Below, one piece after another: positions 1-9,007 of a DNA stretch of 64,000 nucleotides. The stretch spans positions 1 through 64,000 of the forward strand of contig NZ_CP102630.1 in the NCBI RefSeq assembly GCF_024721605.1. Reading direction: 5' to 3'. The translations under genes and the position numbers were made by a program. Position 1 is the stretch's first letter; every line of letters begins with the position of its first letter. This DNA is from Sphingomicrobium flavum (GTDB lineage Bacteria > Pseudomonadota > Alphaproteobacteria > Sphingomonadales > Sphingomonadaceae). The notes below the pieces were generated by a model that searched no databases, had not been told where the DNA came from, and saw only the letters and a list, made by a program, of their open reading frames with translations.

Positions 1-3000
1 CTGGACGATGCCGGCAATGTCGTGGGCGGCAGCTTCACCTATGAATATACGCTCACCGACAACACGCTCGATCATGACGCATCGGGTGAGGATAATGTGT
101 TCGACAATATTGCGGTCAACGTCACCGACGAAGATGGCGACAGCGCGGATGCCGAGCTCAATATCGAAATCGTCGATGACGTGCCCGATGCACGCGATGA
201 TGACGACAGCCTAACCGAAGGCGACCCGACCGCGACCGATGGCAATGTCATCACCGGCGCGGGCACCGCTGGCGGCCTTGGCGGCGTGGGTGCGGATACG
301 CAGGGCGCCGACGGCGCTCAGGTCTCGAGCGCGGGTGTCTATGTGGGCACCTACGGCACGCTGACGCTCAATGCGGACGGCAGCTACGATTATGTGCTGA
401 GCGATTTCGGCATCGACACGATGAACGCGCTGTCGGACGGTGAATCTGTCCAGGACAGCTTCGATTACACGCTGACCGATGGCGATCTCGACAGCGATTC
501 CGCGACGCTGACCATTACCATCAACGGTGAAAATGACGTGGTCACGCTCGGCCGCCTCGATGCGAGCCTTGCGGAACTGTCGGTCGATGAAGATGATCTG
601 TCGCCCGATGGTTCGGACCAGACGGACTCGCTGATCGACAGCGATATCTTCACCTTCACCAGCCCCGACGGTCTCGACGATGTAACCGTCGGCGGCGTCG
701 ATGTGGTCGTCGACGGTGTTTATGTCGGCGGGACGGTGATCATCGCGGGTGCCTATGGCACGCTGACCATCACCGGCTTCACGCCGGTTACCGATAATGC
801 CGGCAACATCGTGAGCGGCAGTTTCTCCTACAGCTATGAGCTGAGCGCGAACACGCTCGACCATGACGCGCTGGGCGAAGACGCGGTGTTCGATAATTTC
901 GCGGTGGTCGCCACCGACGATGATGGCGATATCGCCAATGGCAGTCTGGATGTCCAGGTGGTCGACGATGTGCCCGAAGCGAACGACGACGAAGACAGCC
1001 TGAGCGAAGGCGGTCCGACCTCGACCGACGGCAATGTGATCACCGGTGCGGGCACCGACAGCGGTGCGCTCGGCGCGGATGTCGAGGGCGCGGACGGCGC
1101 GGTTGTTTCCACGCCCGGCGTCTACGTCGGCACCTACGGCACCCTGACCCTGGGCGCTGACGGTGGCTACACCTATGTGCTGAACGAGCTCGGTATCGCC
1201 ACCATGAACGCGCTGACCGAGGGCGAGAGCGTGTCCGAAGATTTCGGCTACACGCTGACCGATGGCGACAATGACAGCGACGATGCGACGCTGACCATCA
1301 TCCTCAACGGCGAAAACGATATCGTCACCATCAATGGCCTCGACGGCCAAGGTGCCGAAGAAGTCGTCGATGAAGATGATCTTCCGGATGGCAGCTCGCC
1401 CAACCCCGCTGCGCTGATCCAGGATGGCAATTTCAGCTTCGACAGCCCGGATGGCGTGGACGATGTCACCATCGGTGGCACGCTGGTAGTGATCAATGGT
1501 GTCTACCAGGGCGACCAGACGATCACCACGCAATATGGCGAACTGACCATCACCGGCTTCACGCCTGTGACGGATGCGGGCGGCACGATTATCGGCGGTA
1601 CCTTTACCTACGATTATGAGCTGACCGACAACACGCTTGATCATGATGCGGCCGGCCAGGACAATGTGTTCGACGACATTACCGTTATCGTCACCGACGA
1701 AGACGGCGATAGCGACACTGCCGAGCTCAACATCCAGGTCATCGATGATGTCCCGGTTGCGGAAGACGATTTCGATAGCGATATCGTGGAAGACGGTCCG
1801 ACCTCGACTGGCGGCAACGTCATCACCGGTGCAGGCACCGATGGCGGCCTCGACGGTGCTGGTTCGGACACGCTGGGCGCCGATGGCGCTGCCGTTTCCA
1901 ATCCGGGCGTGTATATTGGTGCCTATGGTACCCTGACGCTAGGCGCCGATGGCGGATACACTTATGTCATGTCTGCCGATGGTATCGCCGCGCTCGAGCT
2001 GTTGAGCGATGGCGAGACGCTGGAGGACAGCTTCGATTACACGCTGACCGACGGCGACTTGGATAGCGATCCGGCGACGCTGACCATCATCATGAACGGC
2101 CAGAACGATATCGTCGTCATCAACGGCCTCGATGTGAATGGCGGCGAAGCCACGATCGACGAAGACGATCTGGCGACGTCGACCGGCAACCCGACCGCAG
2201 GGGGCTCGGACGATACACCTGAATCCACCACGACCGCCCCGCTGCAGTTCGATTTCGAAAGCCCCGACGGGGTTGACGATGTCGTCATCGGCGGCACGAC
2301 GGTCATCCAGAATGGTGCGTTTCTTGGCGCGGTCACGATCGATTCGTCGATCGGCACGCTGAGCATCACCGACTTCACGCCCGACCTGTCGCCTGACGGC
2401 ACGGTCATCGGCGGGACCTTCACCTATACCTACACGCTCAATGACAATACGGCGCATCCCAACGCCGACGGTCAGAACAGCATTCAGGACAGCTTCGCGG
2501 TCAGCGTGACCGACGAGGATGGCGATTTTGCCAACGCCTCGCTCGACATCAACGTGGTCGACGATGTGCCGACGGCTGTCGATGACGGCTCGCTGCTTGC
2601 GCCGATCGACATTCCGGAAGACACGGCGACGCAGATCGACGTGTTCTCAAATGACGAGCAGGGCGCCGATGGCGTAGTGACGGGCGACATCACGCTTGTC
2701 ACCGATGCGACCAACGGCACCGTCGTCTATGATGGCAATGGCTTCTTCACCTACACGCCCGATGATGGCTATGCGGGTCCCGATCAGTTCGAATATCAGA
2801 TCGTGGACGCGGACGGCGATGTCTCGACCGCCATCGTCTATCTCAATGTAGCGGACGATTCGCTGCCCATCATCGACGATGCCGACAATGTCGCGCTCGA
2901 TGAAGACGGCTTTGGCGATGCCAATAGCGACGACGGCCAGACGGATCCGCTGGAAGTCACAGGCAACGGCCTGCTGGTCAACAGCGGTACCGTAGACGTC

Positions 3001-6000
3001 AATTTTGGCGCCGATGTTCCGGCCAACGAAGCAGACGCGCTGGCGCAGTTCAGCTGGGTCGATACGGCCGCGCTCGATAATTTCCTGGACGCCAATGGCA
3101 CCGACGTGACCTTCGCCATTGTTGGCGGCGACCTCGTCGGTTCGGCCGGTGGGCAGGATGTCATCCGCATCGAGCTGGACGGCGCGGCGATCAACGGCAC
3201 TGTGGTGACCTATACCTATAAGGTCACGCTCCTGCAGGAGCTGGATCATCAGGATGGCGACGATAGCGAAGCGCTTGCAACCCTCGCGGGCGTGACGTTC
3301 GAGATCAGCGATCCCGATACGTCCTTCACGACGCAAGGTAATTTCGACGTCACCATCCAGGACGATGTTCCGGAAACCGACGTTGCGGGCGATACCAGCG
3401 TGGTCGAAGGCGAGACGGCTTCGGGCACGTGGAGCACGGTGGTAGGCGCGGACAATCCGGGCGCGACCGTGGTGATCTTCAATGGCGCCGAATATGCCAT
3501 CGACGAAGCGATCGCGACGGGCAACGGCACGCTGACGGTCAATGCCGACGGCACCTGGGACTTTGTTTCCAACGATAATCTGGACAATGACCTGGCGCAG
3601 GGCATCAGCTTCACCGTCCGCACCACCGATGGCGACGGCGACGTTGCCGAGGACACGCAGGACGTCACCATCACCGATGGCGCCGGTCCGCTGGGCGGCG
3701 ACACGCTGAGCCTGACGGTGGATGACGAAGCGCTCAACGATGACGGCAACACGCCGGGTTCGACCGCTGAAGTCGATGACGGCCAGCTCAGCTTCACTGC
3801 TGGGTCGGACGATCTGACCAGCTTCGCCTTCGATACTGACCTGTCGAACCTGGACAGCAGCCTGACCTGGGTGCGTGTCAACGACACCACCATCACGGGT
3901 AGCGATGGCGGCCGCCTGGTCGTCACGCTGACCCTGTCGGCGCCGGCTTCGATCGCGGCGGGTGCTTCGGGTGACGTGACCGTCACCGCGACGCTCAACG
4001 ACGAATATAACGACCATCCGCTGTTCACGCAGGACGACACGTTCGACCTTGGCGATGTGACGGTCGTGGCTGCCGACCAGGATGGCGACAGCGCTACTGG
4101 CACGGTCAGCCTGTTCGTTTCCGATGACGTTCCGACCGCCGATGTCACTGGCGATGTGACCGTGATCGAAGGCCAGACCGCCTCGGGCAGCTGGAATGTC
4201 AGCATGGGTGCAGACCAGCCGGGTTCGGTCGTGGTCATCTTCGGCGGCGCCGAATATGCCATCGACGAAGCGATCGCGACCGGCAATGGCACGCTGACGG
4301 TCAATGCCGACGGCACCTGGGACTTCGTGGCCGATGATAATCTGGACAATAATGTGGCCCAGGCCATCAGCTTCACGATCCAGGCGACCGATGCTGACGA
4401 CGATGTGGCATCGGATGTGCAGAATGTCACCATCACCGATGGCGCCGGTCCGCTGGGCGGCGACACGTTAAGCCTGACGGTCGACGACGAGGCACTCAAT
4501 TCAGGTGGCAGCGATCCGGCATCGAGCGCTGAAGTGGACGATGGCCAGCTCAGCTTTACCGCCGGGTCTGACGATCTCACCGGCTTCGTATTCGATACCG
4601 ATCTGACCAACCTCGACAGCAGCCTGACCTGGTCGCGTGTCAATGACACCACAATCACGGGCAGCGATGGTGGCCGCCTGGTCGTGACGCTGACCCTGTC
4701 GGCCCCGGCATCGATTGCCGCGGGTGCAACGGGCGACGTGACCGTCACGGCGACGTTGAACGATGAGTATAACGACCATCCGCTGTTCACGCAGGACGAC
4801 ACGTTCGACCTTGGCGATGTAGCTGTGGTCGCTTCGGACCAGGATGGCGACAGCGCCACTGGCACGGTCAGCCTGTTCGTCTCCGACGACGTTCCGACGG
4901 CAGTGGACGATGGTTCTTCGGCTCCGGGTGCAGGCCTGCCGATTCCAGAAGATACCGCCACGCTGATCGACGTCTTCGACAATGACGTCCCGGGCGCGGA
5001 TGGCGTTCAAAGTGGTGCTATCGCGTTGAACACCGGGCCGGCGAACGGAACCGCTGTCTATATCGGCGATGGCATGTTCCTCTACACGCCGAACGATGGG
5101 TTCGAAGGCGATGACAGCTTCACCTACATCATCCGGGACGGCGACAATGATGAGTCGGTTGCGACGGTCTATGTGACGGTCGCCGAGGACAGCACGCCGT
5201 TCGTCGGTCCGGCCGGCAATATGCTGGTCGATGAAGACGGCGTTGCAGGGTCTAATGTCGACAGCAATCCTCTGCAGACCAACCCGGCGGAAACCACGTC
5301 GACGGGCCTTTCGACCGACAGCTCCAGCGTGACGGTGAACTTCGATAACGATGTGCCGGATGATCTGGATGCGTCGATCATCTTTATCAACGCAGCGGAC
5401 CTCAACGACCAGCTCACGCAGAACGATGTCGATATCGTTTTCAGCATCGACGCTGACGGCAATATCGAGGGTCGCCTCGACAATGTCGCCAACACGCTGG
5501 TGCTCGAAATCTCGCTTACGGGTGCGACCGACAATCTCGATGGCACGGTCACCTATGGCTATGACGTCGAGCTGTTCGGTCCGGTCGACCAGGCCGATGA
5601 CGAAAGCGAGAACACGATCACGCTGACAGGTGTCCAGTTCCAGGTCACCGACAGCGATCTCGATACCGCAACCGGCAGCTTCAACGTGTCGATCACGGAC
5701 GATGTGCCGAGCATGGGCGAGATCGAAGACGGTTCGTCGACCAATGATCCGGACGACATTGCCAACCCGCCGTTCGTGGGCGACCTCAACTTCACCGACA
5801 GCCTTGATGGCGTCGAAAGCGTGACGATCACTGCGAATGTCACGGGCATCACGTCTGACGGCAAGTCGCTGATCACCGAGCAGTCGGGCAACGTACTGAC
5901 GGCCTTTGCCGATAATGACGGCAGCGGCACGATCAATGCCGGCGACACGGCGGTCTTCACGATCACGGTGGATCCGGATGCCGGAACCTCGGGCGAATAT

Positions 6001-7488
6001 GAATTCGACCTGCTTGCTCCGCTGGACGGAGAGGTCGTGCCGGTGCCAATCGGTGGCTCCAACAAAGCTGCTGGTGGTCCTGTGGACTCGGTCATTCTGT
6101 TTGACGGTAATCCGAAGAGCGGTCCGGTCGATGATCTGGCGGTGGTGTCCGGCTTCTTCTGGAACCCCAGCGCAGCCGATCTTGCCGCCTGGAAGGCCGG
6201 TGCCGATGCCGACACGTTGAGCACTGGCCTGACCAATGGCCAGGTCAACGGATCGCTTGGCGGTTGGGGTGTTGCCAACAACAACTTCACCACCGGCGAA
6301 CTGCTCAACTGGGACTTCGGGCCGGAAGCGCTCGACAATCCGGACGGCCCTGGCGGCTTCTCGCCGCCGGGTGGCACGACCCTGCCGACGGTGACCACGG
6401 CCGAATTCGGCTTTGCCAACTTCGCCGACAACGAAGTCATTCACTATGTGGTGCACTTTACCGACGGCAGTCCGTCGGTGGGTGGTTCCTTCAACATCGG
6501 CAGCCTTGCCGATGGTCAGGGCAACGACAAGGTCTGGTTCTTCGACGGTCAGGGCAAGGCGATCGCGGACATCGAGATGTACTCGCAGGCATCGGGTTCG
6601 GGTAAGGTCTACCTGTCTTCTGTCGGCACCACTGCCGAAGATATCGATATCGATATCCCGGTCACCATCACCATCGAAGACAATGACGGTGACACAGTGA
6701 GCGACGATTTCACGATCAATGTCGCGCAGATCGGCAGCCCGTTCCTGGCCAGCTTCGGCAAGCAGGCGCTCAACGCCGACAATGACAATCTGCTCATGCA
6801 GCAGCAGAGCTTCAGCCAATCGCTGATGATGGGTACGGCCATTGCCATGGGCTTCGGCCTGCAGAGCCAGGGTTCGCTGGAAGGCGTGGAAATGACCTAT
6901 TCGGTCGACCCCATGATGATGCAGCTGCCGACGGTGCCCATGCTGGACGGTCCGATGCTGTCGCTTGACGATTATGGCATCGGCGGGCTGGATCTCACCG
7001 CCATGTCGGCTGATCTGGGCGGCGATAATGCTGTCACCACCATGGTTGCGGGCCGCGAGGCCATCGACCTTGGCGGGATCGAGGGCGCGGGCTTTGCACC
7101 CGCCGCGATCGAGCAGGTCGCCTTCGATGCAGGTACCACGATGCCGATGCCGGCCAATGATGGCTTCGCAGCCTTCGGCGGCGGTGACATCGCGATGCCG
7201 GGCGCAGAAGGGATGCTGATGCTGGCACAGGCCGGCCGCGTCCCCGCCGAAGGGCTGGGCGACATCCTCGCCGACGCCTTGGACGGGGGCGAATCGAACC
7301 CGCTCGATGCGGCGCTCGCCAGCCTGGGCGGCGACAATGGCATGGTCATGGAAATGGCCGACTTCGCCAATGTCGCGATGTGGGACAATGGAGTGTTTGG
7401 TAGCTTTACGCCGGCCGCTCCTGAAGTCATGGTGATGGATGCAATGGTGCTTCATCACGATGCGGTGACGCCGGCAGTGAACGGCTAA
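1..7488 (+). CDS. Giant modular type I secretion adhesin-like protein (3' part)
   Basis: The reading frame is already open at base 1, so the true start lies upstream; about 2,495 residues are visible. The protein is acidic, Asp/Gly/Thr-rich and built from VCBS/T1SS-143/DUF5801-like beta modules that each end in a DDVP motif. Module starts fall at nt 175, 964, 1744, 2560, 3361, 4123 and 4885, followed by a unique C-terminal region from 5698. Three early modules are alike (A), 2560 and 4885 are alike (B), and 3361 and 4123 are near-identical twins (C), giving the order AAABCCB. The last ~250 residues are rich in Met, Ala and Gly and lack GGxGxD RTX nonapeptides, which is unusual for a type I substrate. 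The TolC, ABC and HlyD genes directly downstream make secretion by that machinery likely. The adhesin role is inferred from architecture and context. Confidence 0.9.
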   Translation: MDDAGNVVGGSFTYEYTLTDNTLDHDASGEDNVFDNIAVNVTDEDGDSADAELNIEIVDDVPDARDDDDSLTEGDPTATDGNVITGAGTAGGLGGVGADTQGADGAQVSSAGVYVGTYGTLTLNADGSYDYVLSDFGIDTMNALSDGESVQDSFDYTLTDGDLDSDSATLTITINGENDVVTLGRLDASLAELSVDEDDLSPDGSDQTDSLIDSDIFTFTSPDGLDDVTVGGVDVVVDGVYVGGTVIIAGAYGTLTITGFTPVTDNAGNIVSGSFSYSYELSANTLDHDALGEDAVFDNFAVVATDDDGDIANGSLDVQVVDDVPEANDDEDSLSEGGPTSTDGNVITGAGTDSGALGADVEGADGAVVSTPGVYVGTYGTLTLGADGGYTYVLNELGIATMNALTEGESVSEDFGYTLTDGDNDSDDATLTIILNGENDIVTINGLDGQGAEEVVDEDDLPDGSSPNPAALIQDGNFSFDSPDGVDDVTIGGTLVVINGVYQGDQTITTQYGELTITGFTPVTDAGGTIIGGTFTYDYELTDNTLDHDAAGQDNVFDDITVIVTDEDGDSDTAELNIQVIDDVPVAEDDFDSDIVEDGPTSTGGNVITGAGTDGGLDGAGSDTLGADGAAVSNPGVYIGAYGTLTLGADGGYTYVMSADGIAALELLSDGETLEDSFDYTLTDGDLDSDPATLTIIMNGQNDIVVINGLDVNGGEATIDEDDLATSTGNPTAGGSDDTPESTTTAPLQFDFESPDGVDDVVIGGTTVIQNGAFLGAVTIDSSIGTLSITDFTPDLSPDGTVIGGTFTYTYTLNDNTAHPNADGQNSIQDSFAVSVTDEDGDFANASLDINVVDDVPTAVDDGSLLAPIDIPEDTATQIDVFSNDEQGADGVVTGDITLVTDATNGTVVYDGNGFFTYTPDDGYAGPDQFEYQIVDADGDVSTAIVYLNVADDSLPIIDDADNVALDEDGFGDANSDDGQTDPLEVTGNGLLVNSGTVDVNFGADVPANEADALAQFSWVDTAALDNFLDANGTDVTFAIVGGDLVGSAGGQDVIRIELDGAAINGTVVTYTYKVTLLQELDHQDGDDSEALATLAGVTFEISDPDTSFTTQGNFDVTIQDDVPETDVAGDTSVVEGETASGTWSTVVGADNPGATVVIFNGAEYAIDEAIATGNGTLTVNADGTWDFVSNDNLDNDLAQGISFTVRTTDGDGDVAEDTQDVTITDGAGPLGGDTLSLTVDDEALNDDGNTPGSTAEVDDGQLSFTAGSDDLTSFAFDTDLSNLDSSLTWVRVNDTTITGSDGGRLVVTLTLSAPASIAAGASGDVTVTATLNDEYNDHPLFTQDDTFDLGDVTVVAADQDGDSATGTVSLFVSDDVPTADVTGDVTVIEGQTASGSWNVSMGADQPGSVVVIFGGAEYAIDEAIATGNGTLTVNADGTWDFVADDNLDNNVAQAISFTIQATDADDDVASDVQNVTITDGAGPLGGDTLSLTVDDEALNSGGSDPASSAEVDDGQLSFTAGSDDLTGFVFDTDLTNLDSSLTWSRVNDTTITGSDGGRLVVTLTLSAPASIAAGATGDVTVTATLNDEYNDHPLFTQDDTFDLGDVAVVASDQDGDSATGTVSLFVSDDVPTAVDDGSSAPGAGLPIPEDTATLIDVFDNDVPGADGVQSGAIALNTGPANGTAVYIGDGMFLYTPNDGFEGDDSFTYIIRDGDNDESVATVYVTVAEDSTPFVGPAGNMLVDEDGVAGSNVDSNPLQTNPAETTSTGLSTDSSSVTVNFDNDVPDDLDASIIFINAADLNDQLTQNDVDIVFSIDADGNIEGRLDNVANTLVLEISLTGATDNLDGTVTYGYDVELFGPVDQADDESENTITLTGVQFQVTDSDLDTATGSFNVSITDDVPSMGEIEDGSSTNDPDDIANPPFVGDLNFTDSLDGVESVTITANVTGITSDGKSLITEQSGNVLTAFADNDGSGTINAGDTAVFTITVDPDAGTSGEYEFDLLAPLDGEVVPVPIGGSNKAAGGPVDSVILFDGNPKSGPVDDLAVVSGFFWNPSAADLAAWKAGADADTLSTGLTNGQVNGSLGGWGVANNNFTTGELLNWDFGPEALDNPDGPGGFSPPGGTTLPTVTTAEFGFANFADNEVIHYVVHFTDGSPSVGGSFNIGSLADGQGNDKVWFFDGQGKAIADIEMYSQASGSGKVYLSSVGTTAEDIDIDIPVTITIEDNDGDTVSDDFTINVAQIGSPFLASFGKQALNADNDNLLMQQQSFSQSLMMGTAIAMGFGLQSQGSLEGVEMTYSVDPMMMQLPTVPMLDGPMLSLDDYGIGGLDLTAMSADLGGDNAVTTMVAGREAIDLGGIEGAGFAPAAIEQVAFDAGTTMPMPANDGFAAFGGGDIAMPGAEGMLMLAQAGRVPAEGLGDILADALDGGESNPLDAALASLGGDNGMVMEMADFANVAMWDNGVFGSFTPAAPEVMVMDAMVLHHDAVTPAVNG
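175..2559 (+). repeat. Three tandem adhesin modules, type A
   Basis: Three successive coding modules run from one DDVP motif to the next (175-963, 964-1743, 1744-2559; about 263, 260 and 272 codons). Each carries the same ordered landmarks: TDGNVITGAGT, YVGTYGTLTL or a close variant, YTLTDGD, and (in most) NTLDHDA near the end. The third ends in a divergent NTAHPNADG version. A fourth, partial unit occupies bases 1-174. Nucleotide identity is only moderate, which suggests old duplication followed by divergence. Confidence 0.85.
3361..4884 (+). repeat. Exact-length tandem duplication of a 762-bp adhesin module
   Basis: Two modules of exactly 762 bp (254 codons) lie head to tail at 3361-4122 and 4123-4884. 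Both encode AEYAIDEAIATGNGTLTVNA, the DGAGPLGGDTLSLTVDDEAL segment and LFTQDDTFDLGDV at the same offsets, with long identical nucleotide stretches. Equal length and high identity suggest recent duplication or gene conversion. A repeat this long can recombine and change adhesin length. Confidence 0.9.
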
Positions 7489-7497
7489 CCCATGAAT

Positions 7498-7530
7498 TTG
7501 AGGCCCCTTCGGTGGACGAAGGGGCCTCAA
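7498..7530 (+). terminator. Perfect 14-bp hairpin after the adhesin gene
   Basis: A perfect inverted repeat (7498-7511 and 7517-7530, loop of five bases) sits ten bases after the adhesin stop and 36 bases before the tolC start. The stem is GC-rich but no T-run follows, so it is not a textbook Rho-independent terminator. It may be a partial terminator, or an mRNA stabiliser that sets adhesin level apart from exporter level. Confidence 0.6.
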
Positions 7531-7566
7531 GCGTTACTGAGAAATGGACCAGAAGAGGGGCATATC

Positions 7567-8988
7567 ATGAAGAAGCACTGGACGAATATCGTTCCCGGAG
7601 CGGTGCTGATGGCTACCGCCTTTGCCACCCCGGCAAGCGGCGTGGATCTGAAGACTGCGATTCAGCAGGCATTGCAGACCAATCCCGAAATTCACCAGGC
7701 CGTGCAGAACAAGGCCGCGACCCAGTGGGAGCGCAAGCAGGCCGAAGGGCTCTATTATCCGCGCGTTTCGGTCGAGCTTTCGGGCGGCGTTCGCGAACTG
7801 CAGAACCCCAGCCGTCGTGCGCTCGGGATCGCAACCGACACCCTGTATCCGCTGGAAGCACAGGCCATGGTCGAGCAACTGCTGATGGACAACGGCGCGC
7901 GCGAACATGACATCCGCTACCAGGCGGCCCGGACCGATGCGGCCGCGGCCCGGATCGAAGAGCGCAGCGAATTCATCGCGCTTAATACGGCGCGTGCCTA
8001 TATCGACTATATCCTGCAGCAGCGCCTCGTCGCTATCGAGCTGGACAATGCGGCGTTCCACCAGCGCCTCACCAACGATCTGCGCGAAGGCGTGCGCTCC
8101 GGCTCGATCTCGATCGCCGACCAGCAGCAGGCCGAAGAGCGACTGCGTGCGGCATCGGCAAGGGTCGTGGAAGCCGAAGAAGGCCTCGACGCCGCTGCGA
8201 TCGAATTCCAGAAGCTGACCGGTATGCCGATCGGCGATGTGACCATGCCGCCCGACCTGTCGGCTGCCATGCCCGCCTCGCTCTACGAAGCCGAAATGAT
8301 CGCCAAGGAAAACAGCCCGCTGGTGGCCGAATCCGCAGCCGATCTCGCAGCGCAGCGCGAACTGATCATGAAGGCCAAGGCCGAAATGGGCCCGACCTTC
8401 AGCCTGGAAGGCCGCGTGCGCGTGGGCCAGGACATTGACGGCTTTGCCGGCGACACTACCGACGCGCTGGCGCGCGGCGTGATGCGCTGGACCCTGTTTG
8501 ACGGCATGCGCAACAGCGCCAATGTGCGCGAACAGCAGAGCCGCGCCAACCAGCAGCAGGCACTGATGTTCCAGCGCCAGCGTGAAGCGCTCGAAGATAT
8601 CCGCGTGGCGTGGAGCCGCCTGCAGAACCAGGGTCGCCTGGTGGGCGAACTCCAGGGCCAGAGCAATGTGTCGGACGACCTGCTGATTTCCTATCGGGAA
8701 CAGTTCAATGTCGGCCGCCGCTCGCTGCTCGACGTGCTCGATGCGCAGAATACGCGTGCCAACGTGCAGGCGCAGCTGCAGGTCGCCACGCTGGCACAGC
8801 TCTACGCACAATATCGCGTGCTGGCCTCGACCAACCGCCTGCTCGAAGCGATGGGGCTGCAGATGGCCACCGAAGCGTGGAGCAACGAACGTGATGAATA
8901 TAATGTTCTTCCGGTCTATCCGGGCGACTATTCGGAAGAGGTGATTCACCGTCCGATTCCTGTCGGCCCGCCGGCTGGGGACGAATAA
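7567..8988 (+). CDS. TolC-family outer-membrane channel of a type I secretion system
   Basis: Encodes about 473 residues with a signal peptide (roughly 1-23, ending ATPASG) and two OEP repeats rich in heptad-like Ala/Gln/Glu helices, as in TolC/LapE/AggA proteins. It would form the outer-membrane exit duct for the adhesin. The ATG at 7567 is chosen because it opens the signal peptide (MKKHWTN) and follows a GAGGGG ribosome site; an upstream in-frame start at 7492 would put the terminator-like hairpin inside the gene. It leads the exporter operon, 18 bases before the ABC gene. Confidence 0.93.
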   Translation: MKKHWTNIVPGAVLMATAFATPASGVDLKTAIQQALQTNPEIHQAVQNKAATQWERKQAEGLYYPRVSVELSGGVRELQNPSRRALGIATDTLYPLEAQAMVEQLLMDNGAREHDIRYQAARTDAAAARIEERSEFIALNTARAYIDYILQQRLVAIELDNAAFHQRLTNDLREGVRSGSISIADQQQAEERLRAASARVVEAEEGLDAAAIEFQKLTGMPIGDVTMPPDLSAAMPASLYEAEMIAKENSPLVAESAADLAAQRELIMKAKAEMGPTFSLEGRVRVGQDIDGFAGDTTDALARGVMRWTLFDGMRNSANVREQQSRANQQQALMFQRQREALEDIRVAWSRLQNQGRLVGELQGQSNVSDDLLISYREQFNVGRRSLLDVLDAQNTRANVQAQLQVATLAQLYAQYRVLASTNRLLEAMGLQMATEAWSNERDEYNVLPVYPGDYSEEVIHRPIPVGPPAGDE

Positions 8989-9007
8989 GCGAAGATGGGA
9001 ACGGGGT

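Noticed and set aside
175-5697. Adhesin tandem modules as a CRISPR or satellite array
   Set aside because: The units are about 800 bp, in one open frame, and encode beta-rich domains.
36-7488. RTX toxin
   Set aside because: No GGxGxDxxx repeats and no toxin domain or acyltransferase gene are seen.
211-7530. Long open frames on the minus strand opposite the adhesin
   Set aside because: They are GC-rich shadow frames. Their translations are low-complexity Val/Ile/Arg-type mixtures with no domain, and the plus-strand frame has clear repeated modules.
7492-7566. Upstream start for TolC at 7492
   Set aside because: It would place a perfect hairpin in the coding region and precede the signal peptide with an unrelated stretch; ATG 7567 has a good ribosome site.
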